Position numbers and translations under genes: made by a program. From Rhizobium chutanense (GTDB lineage: Bacteria > Pseudomonadota > Alphaproteobacteria > Rhizobiales > Rhizobiaceae), in assembly GCF_002531935.1 (NCBI RefSeq), contig NZ_NWSV01000023.1, forward strand, positions 1 to 64,000: a stretch of DNA of 64,000 bases, read 5' to 3'. Below the pieces are notes generated by a model that worked only from the letters and a program-made list of their open reading frames with translations, was not told where the DNA came from and made no database searches. Positions 27,201-35,547 of the stretch are shown piece after piece. How positions within the stretch are numbered: the stretch's first letter is position 1; each line of letters starts with the position of its first letter.

Positions 27201-27398
27201 ATTGATTTTGCTATTATCGACCACAAGAGCTTTCCCGGCCGCTTCGAGCTCTGGGAAGACCGGGCTGTTGGGCACGCGCCGCAGCTTGCTGCCTATGCAG
27301 GCGCGGTGGAAACAGTCACCGGACGACGCTGCTCGGAACTCTGGATCCATATGCCGATCGTCGGCGCATTGTTTCGGGTAGGCCCGCCCGATCCTTAA
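24246..27398 (+). CDS. AddA-like UvrD-family helicase with C-terminal nuclease domain
   Basis: The ATG at 24246 overlaps the preceding stop, giving 1050 residues. SF1 helicase motifs run in order: I (AAAGAGKTT, residues 8-16), II (VDEFQDSSP near 342), III (GDPKQAIYGFRGAD), V (MTYHGSKGLEW) and VI (LLYVGATRARD). At the C-terminus LKGRVDMLVETG...AIIDHKSF...QLAAYAG is a RecB-type nuclease core. AddA of alphaproteobacteria has the same layout. Together with the AddB-like gene this should be an ATP-driven end-processing complex. Its setting downstream of the Bil-type operon suggests a role against foreign DNA. Confidence 0.85.
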   Translation: MPRLTTITAAAGAGKTTRIVNDIADEVLARTPEQILATTFTIKAADELVERARAKLFEQGKADAAAQLLGARFGTVNAVCSQIVNEFAIDLGRSPSTNVIGESNMSLVFSVAADAAIAARAEILNELSDHFGYNDPRAPGTGEPPDWRRTVRTIATLARANGIETEQLAFSAQRSAESFLACFPSPAAEGADLDAALASALKDAVEMRPAAVSNTGADSVETIRAAHERILRGETLSWPTWARLTKVKCAPTKDGQPYNQALARLIAAAGRHSEHPRLRSECEQFITETFDCAAEALTAYRDWKAERGLLDFTDQEALALDILKTPDLAARLKERVSRVFVDEFQDSSPLQLAVFTLLGELVEESTWVGDPKQAIYGFRGADTELTQAAFLGAGGAPEDNPVLSKSWRSRKSLVGLFNAMFTPVFERMGLPAAQHAFSDAARSDDGFEKSSAGWWWLIGKIEEQAQALAEGIRQSLTEADKWLVEDDKHDHRPIMPGDIAILCRSNTDVGRFAAALSRAGLPVAVERSGLTRTPHVEFVLAACRRVADATDRLALAELARFFADDAGSDAWLRAASSDDADPALRVEVPISDALDRLAEQLLNFTPAELVDAVLAMPALLSHIESWGDTAMRFDDLEALRGFSRAYEGECAASGSPATLQGFLLALDGAEPKRPPSLANDAIQVMTYHGSKGLEWPMTILTGLSWESKARLFEPVAETTGELDWRNPLSERWIRFWPWPYGQSGKGSTIDVEVATSEIGRRALQRAVEEDTRLLYVGATRARDYLIFAPPGKGNLNWLGLLNASEAATHIVPPQSDDNQLGVGCQNFTVDMRALSASGEATERAALQTFVRARVTEPAARLPLFLRPSDADGGNWRVVEKVDLGGRLPIDGIADIAALGEALHSIIGYDDPDRDRDQRLADATSILTRWNVTGFKADDALIASDRLATWRRGRWPASSGIAEVPVTAPAADQLLKGRVDMLVETGIDFAIIDHKSFPGRFELWEDRAVGHAPQLAAYAGAVETVTGRRCSELWIHMPIVGALFRVGPPDP

Positions 27399-27643
27399 CA
27401 CCCGTATCTCGGGGCGTCACGGTGTCCTCGTTCTCATCTCTACAAAATTGTGGATTGGGAGGTACGGCCTGGAGGCTTATCAGCATAAGAGCACGCGAGG
27501 CCGCGGGCAGGATGGGTGCAGGATGCCGAGTAAAGGTCGAGTCGGTCCAACAACAACTTGGGCCTGGTTACGACTTGTTGTAGAAGCGTCTCTCCGCTTC
27601 GAACCTCTGTCGCGGAACAGGATAATGCTCGGGCAGGAAGTGC

Positions 27644-28156
27644 GTGGCGAAGTTTAAAGACAAGACGATCAACGGCGCCACGTACGCGATGGGGCACCTT
27701 GAGGACATTGTGATTCAGGTCCAGAAGGGAGATGCGACCTTCAAGGTCCTGGTGACCTATAGCTGCCACTGCTTCACAGAGGAGCTGAAGCCGCACCACA
27801 CGCCTGATTTTCATTATGTTCATAAGCACGAGAAGCGTGCCTTTTGTCTCGTGCGGCATGGGCTGTCGCATAACCTGCCGAACTATATCGCCAATTTGCT
27901 GGGCCGGCCGGTCTATCTGACAAAGCAGACAAACTTTTTCTTCATCCGCTCGAACGGCGGAAACTACGTCGTTTTCTTTGCGCTCCGCCCTGCAAGGAAC
28001 CCCAGGTATGACGCCATCCTGACGGTTCAGAGCGCACATCTGCGGACAAACTTTACCAGGAAGGCACAGCCGGTGACATTTGACGACCTGGTCGAAGCAA
28101 AGGTGAAGAACACCCCGGTGACGCCGGGTCGGAAGCAGACCATAAAGCGGAGCTAG
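27644..28156 (+). CDS. Hypothetical protein, about 170 residues
   Basis: I do not recognise a family with certainty. The start is GTG at 27644 with AGGAAG upstream. The product is soluble, basic and rich in His/Phe/Tyr, with two CxC/Cys-containing stretches (YSCHCFTEEL and RAFCLVRHG) and a Lys/Thr-rich tail. Coding character is good: a single long frame with its own ribosome site. It stands alone between the helicase gene and a non-coding stretch. Confidence 0.55.
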   Translation: MAKFKDKTINGATYAMGHLEDIVIQVQKGDATFKVLVTYSCHCFTEELKPHHTPDFHYVHKHEKRAFCLVRHGLSHNLPNYIANLLGRPVYLTKQTNFFFIRSNGGNYVVFFALRPARNPRYDAILTVQSAHLRTNFTRKAQPVTFDDLVEAKVKNTPVTPGRKQTIKRS

Positions 28157-29083
28157 AAACAAAAATAGGCCCCGCAGGACCTATCTGTGAAACTTGCGTT
28201 TCGTACGGATACCACTTGACTCCTCACAGAGGAACCAGTTGCCTGGTGTGGTGTCCCTATTGCACCCTAAGGCGCTCACCATCTTTGGGACTGCGGGAAC
28301 TATACCCCTGGATACCCTGCCAGTCAACATGAAGTTGACTAATGATACCTCCCTACGGGAGCCATCATGGGCACCACGATCCAAACACACGACACCAACC
28401 ATTGTTCCCATGCTGCAGGTAAGGGCCAAGACTTCGCGACCCTACAGGGGAGTGTACCGATGGTGAGCATCATGTAGGGATGGATAGGTTGACTGTCCAG
28501 CATACGATCGGTCCACACGGTTACAAGGCCATGACCCCAGGGTGGAGCGCAGACCCAGCAGGGACTCTCGTTTCGCCTTAACAATTTCTTGTAAACGGTA
28601 CCCCATCAAACCCTCTGTGTGAGCGCGATCAAAAATCACACTTCCCGTAGTAGAACCTGCTTTTATCGATACTATCGAGAGAACAAGGCTGAAGGGAACT
28701 AGGCAATCTGTGCCATGCTTCGAGTCAGCGAGCGACGTATCATGTGCTTGGAATTCGCAATGCCCGATGCGGCGTTCCAAATTTCTCCCCTAAAACCACT
28801 GCTATCGCTAAACGATGGGCGGTGTCAGCAGTTCGAATCCTTTCAAGAGCAGGCACTCGAACAATCAGCGCTCGGCAATTCGATTACCGAGGACAAACTT
28901 ATAGCGCTCCGGTCGAATAAAGAATTCAGACTTTTCGGCGCAGACGCCGGTTTCGAAATAAGAGCTTCGCTCGAGCACAAGCAGGACCGTATTTTCCATC
29001 GCTCCGATCAGCGACGTTATCCGAGGCGAGATAGCACGCAACGCGATTGGACAGCCGATACGCCGGAAAGCGCCTTCGACTTG
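28157..29083. other. Region of about 900 bp without recognised genes
   Basis: Short frames occur on both strands but none has a ribosome site plus a recognisable product; three overlapping minus-strand frames between 28181 and 28780 could be a decayed gene. GAAACTTGCGTTTC near 28188-28202 can form a small hairpin. A terminator-like element at 28165-28184 faces minus-strand transcription, so a leftward transcript from the padR side may cross this region. Confidence 0.4.
28165..28184 (-). terminator. Intrinsic terminator for leftward transcription
   Basis: Read on the minus strand, ATAGG and CCTAT frame a GC-rich core and are followed at once by TTTTTG. This is the form of a rho-independent terminator for minus-strand RNA. 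It may also slow rightward transcription from the hypothetical gene ending at 28156. Confidence 0.45.
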
Positions 29084-29581
29084 TCAAAGACGCTCGATCT
29101 TCCGGACCGCTTCGTCAATGATATCTGCAACATCCAACTGAAGCTCACGGGTAGGGTCTCCCGCCAACTTCTGACCCAGGGCGGTCTTCAAACCTTGCAT
29201 GGCGCGTCCTACAGGACCGGCCGATACATCCGTGCCACGAAAACGCAAAGCCTCGATCCTTGCCAGCACACCCTGCGCCTCCGTCCGATGCTCATCGAGG
29301 TAGTGTTTTCCCTCAGCGTTCAGCACATACGCACGTTTCTGATCGCTCGGCGCAGACGAGGATAGGAGCTTTTGATCCATCATCGTGGCGAGCTTTGGAT
29401 AAACGATCCCCGAACTGGGTGCGTAATTGCCGCCGGACCGCGTTTTGATCTCTTTGATTAAATCATACCCGTGTCGCGGCACCTCGCCTTCGATCAACAG
29501 CAATAAAAGATATCCCAACTCATCGCCGTCGAGCATTCGACGTCCAGCCGGGGTTCCAATATTGATTTCATTCTTTGTCAT
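29084..29581 (-). CDS. PadR-family transcriptional regulator
   Basis: The 165-residue protein has the PadR winged helix: LLLLLIEGEVPRHGYDLIKEI, then SSGIVYPKLATMMDQKLL and AYVLNAEGKHYLDEH. A helical C-terminal part for dimer formation follows. PadR proteins repress nearby genes, often for aromatic acid stress or efflux. It is divergent from an FMN-reductase pseudogene, and a perfect palindrome lies just upstream of its start. The ATG at 29581 fits. Confidence 0.9.
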   Translation of the reverse strand: MTKNEINIGTPAGRRMLDGDELGYLLLLLIEGEVPRHGYDLIKEIKTRSGGNYAPSSGIVYPKLATMMDQKLLSSSAPSDQKRAYVLNAEGKHYLDEHRTEAQGVLARIEALRFRGTDVSAGPVGRAMQGLKTALGQKLAGDPTRELQLDVADIIDEAVRKIERL

Positions 29582-29601
29582 GTCGGTCCTTAGTCATCTC
29601 T

Positions 29602-29613
29602 AAGATATATCTT
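29602..29613. promoter_or_regulatory. Palindrome between padR and the FMN reductase (candidate PadR operator)
   Basis: AAGATATATCTT is a perfect 12-bp palindrome 20 bp upstream of the padR start codon. It adjoins TTGACG (29613-29618), which with a 16-bp spacer to TACCAT could form the rightward promoter. A repressor bound here would block both genes. Confidence 0.5.
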
Positions 29614-29695
29614 GACGCTGATTTAATGCGTTGTACCATGACGCCAACGCCGCACCCGCATTGTCAATGCGGCTCGTTCAAGCGTGAGAGCGAAA

Positions 29696-30258
29696 ATGAA
29701 GAAAGTTGCAGTCATCGTTGGCTCGCTGCGTCGCGACTCCATCAATAAAAAATTCGCGAAGGCTCTTGCTCACCTGGCCAAGGATCGCCTTCACTTCGAT
29801 ATCGTCGATCTCAGCGACGTCCCGCTTTATAATGACGATCTCTGGGAAACCGTACCGGAGTCCATTTGGGAGCTTAAGCGGCGTATCTCGGAAGCCGATG
29901 GCGTGCTCTTTGTCTCTCCCGAATATAACCGCTCGTTCACCCCTGTTCTCAAAAACGCCATCGATTGGGGCACGTGTCCGCATGGAAAGAACGTTTTCTC
30001 GAACAAGCCTGGCGCTGTGGTTGGCACGTCGCCCGGCGCAATCGGTTCGGCTGTTGGCCAGAGCCAGTTGCGGACGGTCCTGGCTTCGATCCACGTGGTC
30101 ACGATGGGGCAGCCCGAGGTCACCTTTCTTGGAAGGAGGATTTGTTCGATGTCGACCTAAACATCGTCAACGAGTCCACACGGAGCTTCCTGGAGACCTG
30201 GGTGGATCACTTCGCCCGTGGGATTGACCGAATGGGTGGAGAATTGATCAGGTCGTGA
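29696..30258 (+). pseudogene. NADPH-dependent FMN reductase, frameshifted
   Basis: The frame starting MKKVAVIVGSLRRDSINKKF encodes a flavodoxin-like NAD(P)H:FMN reductase with the FMN-loop GSLRxxSxNxK and SPEYNRSFTPVLKNAIDW. Near 30120-30135 the reading frame changes: one frame ends at 30160, while the expected C-terminus (LSWKEDLFDVDLNIVNEST...) continues in another frame to 30258. The intact homologue at 46622-47173 reads QPEVYLS at this point, so one base appears lost around GTCACCTTTC. Either a real pseudogene or a sequencing error. Confidence 0.75.
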
Positions 30259-30299
30259 TACCGCCCGCGCTATTGCCTCTGCCCTCAAGGAAGTTTGTA

Positions 30300-30578
30300 A
30301 TGCCCTACAGGTACAGGATCGCCGTGGAAGAAATCGGCGCTGAAGCCGTCGCCAAGGAGCCTCTGGTTTTCGAAGTGACCAATCATGATGACCTGTTGCA
30401 CATCTTGAAACTGGTTCAGGAAAAGAGAGTGGTTCCAGCCGAAGAGGCGGTCGAGCTGACGGTCGGGCTCAAATTATTCGCCGAAGTGTTGCTGCGTCAT
30501 CGCGCCAAGCCGCCGTTTGCAGATTTCTTCCCGCACGTCAAAGAATTCATGCAGCAATTAAAGCGCTACCAACCTTAG
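30300..30578 (+). CDS. DUF3861-type small protein
   Basis: From the ATG at 30300, with AAGGAAG upstream, the protein has 92 residues and starts MPYRYRIAVEEIGAEAVAKE. The length and the FPHVKEFMQQLK end are those of the DUF3861 family, whose function is unknown to me. It lies downstream of the FMN-reductase remnant, probably in the same transcript. Confidence 0.7.
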   Translation: MPYRYRIAVEEIGAEAVAKEPLVFEVTNHDDLLHILKLVQEKRVVPAEEAVELTVGLKLFAEVLLRHRAKPPFADFFPHVKEFMQQLKRYQP

Positions 30579-30654
30579 TAGCGCGCTCCTCACCTTCGAG
30601 CCGCTCAGGCTCTTGGGCAATGTTTTCTGATCACGAAGGACAGGAGGCCGCTGT

Positions 30655-31575
30655 TTGCATAGACCTGAAATGCGGGAGCTGGTGGCCTTTGTAGAAGTAG
30701 CACGCCAGCTCAACTTTACGCGGGCTGCCGCGAATGTGGGCGTCTCGGTCCCGACTTTCAGTCAAACTCTACGCGGCCTTGAAGAGAAGCTCGGCGTCCG
30801 CCTTCTCACGCGAACCACCCGCAGAGTCTCCCTGACGGATGCGGGAGACGAGTTCCTGAAATCATTGGAGCCGCTGCTCGAAAGCTTTGATGTGGCGCTG
30901 GACGGTCTAAACCGCTTCCGCAGTGAGACCGGTGGACGCCTTCGGATCATTGGTTCGCGAACTGCTGCGACACTGCTTGCAGCGCCACTGATCGGCCAGT
31001 TCCTGTCATCCCATCCGGATATCGAGGTTGAAATGCTGGTCGACGATCTTCACGTCGATCTCGTTGAAAACCGGATCGACGCGGGGATCCAAGTTGGAGA
31101 GCGCATAGAAAGGGACATGGTCGCCGTTCGGCTCGTCGACGCGTTCGAAGAGGTTCTGATGGCATCGCCCGACTATCTCCGAAGTCGCGTGGCTCCTGCC
31201 ACACCGTCCGAACTGAGCGAACATTGGTGCATCCGCTTGCGGTCCTCCTGGGACGGAATCGTTCGCCCTTGGGTACTGACGAACGGCGATGAGAAAGCTG
31301 AACCGGCGACCGGTATGCATTTCGTGGCAAACGACCTTCGTGTCCTGGCCTCAGCCATTCGTGGCGGAGGTGGAATCGGTCTGGTCCCGAAGGTGCTGGT
31401 AAAGGATGCGCTCGCCACTGGCGAGCTTGTCCGGGTTCTCGATGGTTGGAGCTCCTGGGTCTCGGGTATTTACCTGTTTTACCCAAGCAAACGGCAGATG
31501 CCTGCCGCCCTCAGTGCTTTCATCAGGTTCATGCGGGAGAACAAGCCAGGCCCTGAATGGTTGCTAGCCCGGTGA
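30655..31575 (+). CDS. LysR-family transcriptional regulator
   Basis: A TTG start at 30655 lies 7 bp after GGAGG; the ATG at 30670 is the alternative. The protein has 306 residues. The N-terminal winged helix is typical (LNFTRAAANVGVSVPTFSQTLRGLEEKLGVRLLTRTTRRVSLTDAG) and is followed by a LysR substrate-binding domain. Its 3' end overlaps the convergent MFS gene by 12 bp. The target is not certain; the MFS/GlcG group next door is one candidate. Confidence 0.9.
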   Translation: MHRPEMRELVAFVEVARQLNFTRAAANVGVSVPTFSQTLRGLEEKLGVRLLTRTTRRVSLTDAGDEFLKSLEPLLESFDVALDGLNRFRSETGGRLRIIGSRTAATLLAAPLIGQFLSSHPDIEVEMLVDDLHVDLVENRIDAGIQVGERIERDMVAVRLVDAFEEVLMASPDYLRSRVAPATPSELSEHWCIRLRSSWDGIVRPWVLTNGDEKAEPATGMHFVANDLRVLASAIRGGGGIGLVPKVLVKDALATGELVRVLDGWSSWVSGIYLFYPSKRQMPAALSAFIRFMRENKPGPEWLLAR

Positions 31576-32757
31576 CAGCTGTTTGTGATGATGCCGCTCA
31601 TTCCTTATCGAGATCGAAAACACGACCAGGGCCGCGATACCGAGACCGACACCCACGACACCTGTCGATGCAGGCCCATATTTCGTCGTGATGAGCAGCC
31701 CGCCAAGCGCTGCTCCAGCCGCATTGGCAACGTTGATCGCGCAGCCATTGAGCATCGCCCCCAGGCTCTGTGCCTGTCCGGCCACATCCATCAGTCGCGC
31801 CTGCAGCGGGGCCACGAGGGCAAGAGCTGAAAATCCTGCGAGGAACGCAGCAACAGCAATCAAAACGGCGCTGTGAACGCTGACCAGAAACAGGGCGAAT
31901 GTGATGACATTTAAGGCCAGCAGGAGCCCAATCGCTCGCATGACGCCCCTATCTGCCAACCAGCCTCCGAAGAAATTGCCGACAACCATTCCGCAGCCGA
32001 TAATGACGAGAAACAGCGGCGCTTTCTGCTCACCGATCCCCGTCACCGAGATCAAGGTCGGCACGAGGTACGTGTAGACTGCGAAAAGTCCGGACAGGCC
32101 CAGGGAGCCGATCGCAAAGGTCAACCAGACCTGTGGCCTTGCCAGAGCACCCATTTCCTTGGCTGCGCCGGAACCTTCGGCAGCGGGCATCTTCGGTATC
32201 GCTAAGTGACATCCCAAGGCCACCACGAGAGCAAACGCTCCGAGAAGGAAATAAGGAATTCGCCAGTTCGTGCTTTCGCCGATGAAAGTGGCGATCGGCG
32301 TTCCGAAGAGGTTGGCGACACTCAGTCCCATCATGACGCGAGCTACAGCCTGTGCCCGTCTGCCATGGCCGGCCATTGCGGCGGCGATCAGCGCAGCTAT
32401 GCCGAAATACGCCCCGTGCGGCAGTCCGGAAACGAACCGGGCAAGGATGAGCATGGGGAAGTTTCCGGTCAGGGAAGTCAGAATGTTCCCGACAGCACCA
32501 ATGGCGAGAAGTATCAGGATAGATAAGTGTCTCGGCGTCCGGGCGGAAACGATTGCGATCAGGGGAGCGCCGAAGACCACACCCAGGGCATAGGATGTGA
32601 CGGACGCTCCGGCGACATCGATGGCGACACCGTTTGCCTTCGCCATTTCGGGGAGCAGGCCCATTGCCGCAAATTCCGATGTCCCGAAGATGAAGCCGCC
32701 AAGGATCATTGCCGCTTCTGCCGCAAGCGTCCGAAATTTTTGACGATGGTGGATCAT
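31564..32757 (-). CDS. MFS efflux transporter (AraJ/DHA1-like)
   Basis: The 397-residue protein has twelve predicted membrane helices, starting GGFIFGTSEFAAMGLLPEMA, the pattern of the DHA1/AraJ sugar and drug exporters. It includes a loop resembling MFS motif A and a central cytoplasmic loop near residue 200. It is the last of three minus-strand genes (GlcG-like, secreted protein, MFS), though gaps of 50-60 bp mean co-transcription is inferred. Substrate unknown. Confidence 0.85.
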   Translation of the reverse strand: MIHHRQKFRTLAAEAAMILGGFIFGTSEFAAMGLLPEMAKANGVAIDVAGASVTSYALGVVFGAPLIAIVSARTPRHLSILILLAIGAVGNILTSLTGNFPMLILARFVSGLPHGAYFGIAALIAAAMAGHGRRAQAVARVMMGLSVANLFGTPIATFIGESTNWRIPYFLLGAFALVVALGCHLAIPKMPAAEGSGAAKEMGALARPQVWLTFAIGSLGLSGLFAVYTYLVPTLISVTGIGEQKAPLFLVIIGCGMVVGNFFGGWLADRGVMRAIGLLLALNVITFALFLVSVHSAVLIAVAAFLAGFSALALVAPLQARLMDVAGQAQSLGAMLNGCAINVANAAGAALGGLLITTKYGPASTGVVGVGLGIAALVVFSISIRNERHHHKQLSPG

Positions 32758-32812
32758 GATGTCTTCTTGTCCATGGTTGGAGACAGGTTTGCCGCAGCCG
32801 CCGGCACTTTCG

Positions 32813-33595
32813 TCATGACGTAGGGACGAAAATGTCTCGGGAGTAGACAGGGAGTGACGTGACCGAGATCAGGTTTTCCGAGCCATCAAAGACCGTGGTG
32901 AGTTTGCCGCCGGTTGCTTTGAGGCTGTAGGAATGAAGACGATCACTCTTCGAGACCGCTGCCTGAACCACGTCGGCTGCTTCGTTGTAGCGGTAGATGC
33001 GCGAGAAGCTCGGCTTCAGCTGCGAGTAAACGCGGCTGTCAGCCTTCTCGGTGTGCAGCGGACCGCGCTCGAATTCGGTCTCCAGCGAAACCATCTCGCC
33101 CCCGCCTTCGAAGGTCCAGGTTTCTTTCACAATGGTTGGCGCAGAGCTGTACTGGACGGAGCGAGAGACGTTGTCGGTTGCCTGTTCAGCAATTCCATAG
33201 GGACCAGCGCCCCCGCGGGAGAGCCCGTCGAACAGCATAAGCACATCTTGATCGCTGCCCTTCCGATGGACCGGGAACCCGAAGAGCACGTACCGATAGG
33301 GTGCGCCAACTTTGCCGTCGGTTCCGACGGCGAAAAGCTGGTCGACGAACTCGACCTGTAGATTTGCGCCTGCGGAGGGGCCTTCTTTGAAAGTGCTGAG
33401 TTCCCAGCCTTCCGGCACGAATTTTCGAAGTGCGGCATCCGACACCTGATAGGCGAGGATTGTACGAACGTCGGTGTTACTTCCGCTGAACGTTTCTGTG
33501 GCGTCTGCAGGCAGGGGCATCGGCAGCATTGTCATCATCGGGGCTGCGAGAGCCACGATCAGCAACACCGCATCCAAGTGATGAAACTTGAACAT
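32813..33595 (-). CDS. Secreted protein of unknown function
   Basis: From the ATG at 33595 (MFKFHHLDAVLLIVALAAPM) the protein has 260 residues. I chose this start because it opens with a signal peptide, ending near PADATETF; the longer frame to 33697 adds a basic stretch without export features. The mature part is beta-rich, with stretches such as PYRYVLFGFPVHRKG, and has some look of an acetoacetate-decarboxylase-like fold, which I cannot confirm. It sits between the GlcG-like and MFS genes. Confidence 0.65.
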   Translation of the reverse strand: MFKFHHLDAVLLIVALAAPMMTMLPMPLPADATETFSGSNTDVRTILAYQVSDAALRKFVPEGWELSTFKEGPSAGANLQVEFVDQLFAVGTDGKVGAPYRYVLFGFPVHRKGSDQDVLMLFDGLSRGGAGPYGIAEQATDNVSRSVQYSSAPTIVKETWTFEGGGEMVSLETEFERGPLHTEKADSRVYSQLKPSFSRIYRYNEAADVVQAAVSKSDRLHSYSLKATGGKLTTVFDGSENLISVTSLPVYSRDIFVPTS

Positions 33596-33641
33596 GACTA
33601 TTTTCCTCTGAATGAAAAGAGATCTCAGGTGCTTCCGCGAT

Positions 33642-34118
33642 TTACCTCGCGGCGAGGCCAGCCTTTGCGCAGACGTCGTCCTGGTCGCCCGTGCCACCGC
33701 TGGCAGCCAGAGCGCCGATGATCTGGCCGTCCTTGATCACCGGCCAAGCACCGGGCGCGGCGAGTACGCCGGGCATCGTCAGCATGAACGGACCGGCCTT
33801 TGCGGTCACATCATAGAAGGCGCGGGTCGGGCGTTTGTAGAGCGCGGCCGCCGCCGCTTTTTCCTGAGCGGCCTGTGCGCTGCCGAGTTCGGTATCGTCC
33901 ATCTTTTCGTAGTAGACGAGAGCGCCGTGCGTGTCGGTCACGGCAATGGCCATCGGCCATTTGTGAGCGGCACATTCTTTGACCGCAGCGGCGGCGATGA
34001 CTTTCGCGGCATCGACAGAAATGTCTGTGCCGTACTTCGGTTCGTCCTCGGCGTGGGCCAGGCAAGACATACACAGAAGGCCAATCGCAGCAGCGACAGT
34101 CCGGTTGGAAATCGACAT
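33642..34118 (-). CDS. GlcG/HbpS-family heme-binding-type protein, exported
   Basis: The 158-residue protein has a signal peptide (MSISNRTVAAAIGLLCMSCLAHA, cut near AHAED) and one GlcG/HbpS domain. Family marks are AAAVKECAAHKWPMAIAVTDTHG, the KRPTRAF stretch and GAWPVIKDGQIIGALAASGG. Members bind heme or flavin-like ligands or sense redox state. It is the first gene of the minus-strand group ending with the MFS exporter. Confidence 0.88.
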   Translation of the reverse strand: MSISNRTVAAAIGLLCMSCLAHAEDEPKYGTDISVDAAKVIAAAAVKECAAHKWPMAIAVTDTHGALVYYEKMDDTELGSAQAAQEKAAAAALYKRPTRAFYDVTAKAGPFMLTMPGVLAAPGAWPVIKDGQIIGALAASGGTGDQDDVCAKAGLAAR

Positions 34119-34562
34119 GGGTGTGTCCTTTGTTCTTCGCTTTGATCGGCCGGCGTTCTACGAGCTTTCGATCCGGTTCTGGAAGGCCGAGCAGGATGAG
34201 AAGTCCGGGTTCGTCTACCGCTGGTCTTGAACACAGGATTGCGCCCGGGGACGGCCGTTCTGAATGTCGAAGAGTGAAACGGACTATTAGGTCATACCTC
34301 AGAAACGGCGGACCGAATTTCGGCAAAGCGATTTGAGGTGGCAGGATGGCGAATGAAGCTGACGCGTCTGCTGGGCCAGCATGTGCGATGAAATTCCCAT
34401 TCGTGTGCAGGCAAGCAACGCTTATGGGCGGCTGCGAGCCTCTTCGAAGCTCGCGTTGAGGGCAACATCCCGTGCGGAGGTGCAGAGAAACCATGCCATG
34501 GCGATTGGTTTTTTTGATGAGGCCATAGTCCGGGACAACGTTGACGGCGGCTATCGTCATGC
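34119..34562. other. Divergent intergenic region, glcG-like / FAH hydrolase
   Basis: 444 bp with no supportable gene. It must hold the promoter of the leftward GlcG-like group and, near its right end, TTGACG at 34541-34546, a possible -35 for the catabolic operon whose operator follows at 34563. Confidence 0.5.
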
Positions 34563-34574
34563 GCTAACGTTAGC
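34563..34574. promoter_or_regulatory. LacI-type operator O1 (before the FAH hydrolase)
   Basis: GCTAACGTTAGC, a perfect 12-bp palindrome with central CG, lies 15 bp before the FAH-family start codon. The same sequence stands before five other transcription units of the region. The CG-centred AACGTT core is typical of LacI/GalR-family operators. Confidence 0.8.
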
Positions 34575-34589
34575 AAAAAGGAGATCGAG

Positions 34590-35363
34590 ATGAGGATTGT
34601 GCGATACGAGGCGGTCGATGGGATTCACTATGGGGTCGAGGACGGCGGCAGCGTCGAGCGGATCGCTGGCGAACCCTTCAGCGCCATAGAGCAGACTGGA
34701 AAGGTGGACGATTTGTCCGAAGTTCGCCTGCTGTGCCCGGTCAATCGTCCGCGCATTTTTGGCGTGGCATATAATTACCGAGAGCACACCAACGAGTCTG
34801 GAAAAGAGCAGCCGACACTTCCGGTCCTGTTTATGAAGCCCAGCACCGCGGCGAGCGGCAATGGAGATGCGATCGAATTCCCGCGAGACGGCGAAATCGT
34901 ACATTACGAGGCTGAGCTGGTTGCGATCATCGGGAAGGGTGGTCGGCACATCAGCCATGACGATGCGCTTGGCCATGTCCTTGGATATACGTGCGGCAAC
35001 GACATTAGCGACCGCATCATCCAGCGTCAGGAAAGCAAGTTCGGCTGCCTTTTGGCAGGCAAGGGATACGACACCTTTGCGCCCATGGGCCCGGCGATCG
35101 TAACCGACCTTGATCCGACGAATCTCGATGTCATTCTTCGTCAGAATGGCGCCGTCAAACAGTCAGGAAACACGAGCGACCTGCTTTACTCGGTGGCTGA
35201 CATCGTCGCTTATCTCAGCCGCTTCATGACGCTTTTGCCAGGCGATGTGATCATGACGGGCACGCCGGCGGGGGTCGGCCCGATCAAACCAGGTGATGAT
35301 CTCGAAGTGGAAATCCCCGGTATAGGCATTCTGAAGAACCCAGTGGTTGCTGCGGCATATTGA
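34590..35363 (+). CDS. Fumarylacetoacetate hydrolase (FAH) family protein
   Basis: The 257-residue protein starts at the ATG at 34590 behind AAGGAGATCGAG. FAH-family metal ligands are visible: HYEAELVAIIG (E-x-E) and CGNDISDR, followed by the C-terminal GDVIMTGTPAGVGPIKPGD. Members hydrolyse or decarboxylate acylpyruvates and open-chain products of ring cleavage in the cytoplasm. Operator O1 lies immediately upstream. A role after the extradiol dioxygenase of this regulon is likely; the exact substrate is unknown. Confidence 0.92.
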   Translation: MRIVRYEAVDGIHYGVEDGGSVERIAGEPFSAIEQTGKVDDLSEVRLLCPVNRPRIFGVAYNYREHTNESGKEQPTLPVLFMKPSTAASGNGDAIEFPRDGEIVHYEAELVAIIGKGGRHISHDDALGHVLGYTCGNDISDRIIQRQESKFGCLLAGKGYDTFAPMGPAIVTDLDPTNLDVILRQNGAVKQSGNTSDLLYSVADIVAYLSRFMTLLPGDVIMTGTPAGVGPIKPGDDLEVEIPGIGILKNPVVAAAY

Positions 35364-35531
35364 GCCCATCCGCAGCTTGAAAAGGGCAGCGTCCATATCG
35401 CGGCCCTTTGCATGAGCCGTCGCCGCTCAGGCTGTGGCGATTGCCAACTTCAAGTGGGGCGCGATTCGCAGTCTCGCCGATATGTTGGCAAAAGGAGAAT
35501 TGGGTTGACTTCGTGCTGCGGGGTGATATTT

Positions 35532-35547
35532 ATGCTAACGTTAGCAT
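35532..35547. promoter_or_regulatory. LacI-type operator O2 with promoter (before the CMD-like gene)
   Basis: ATGCTAACGTTAGCAT is a perfect 16-bp palindrome. TTGACT at 35505-35510 with a 16-17 bp spacer to TATTTA puts the operator over the -10/+1 area, so a bound repressor would block RNA polymerase. Confidence 0.8.

Noticed and set aside
21559..27398. Gabija (GajA-GajB) system as identity of the nuclease-helicase pair
   Set aside because: GajA is an OLD-type ATPase/Toprim nuclease; the first protein here has no P-loop or Toprim domain and instead looks like AddB.
28442..28780. 112-residue minus-strand frame
   Set aside because: It has no recognisable motif and overlaps other weak frames; kept only as part of the unexplained region.
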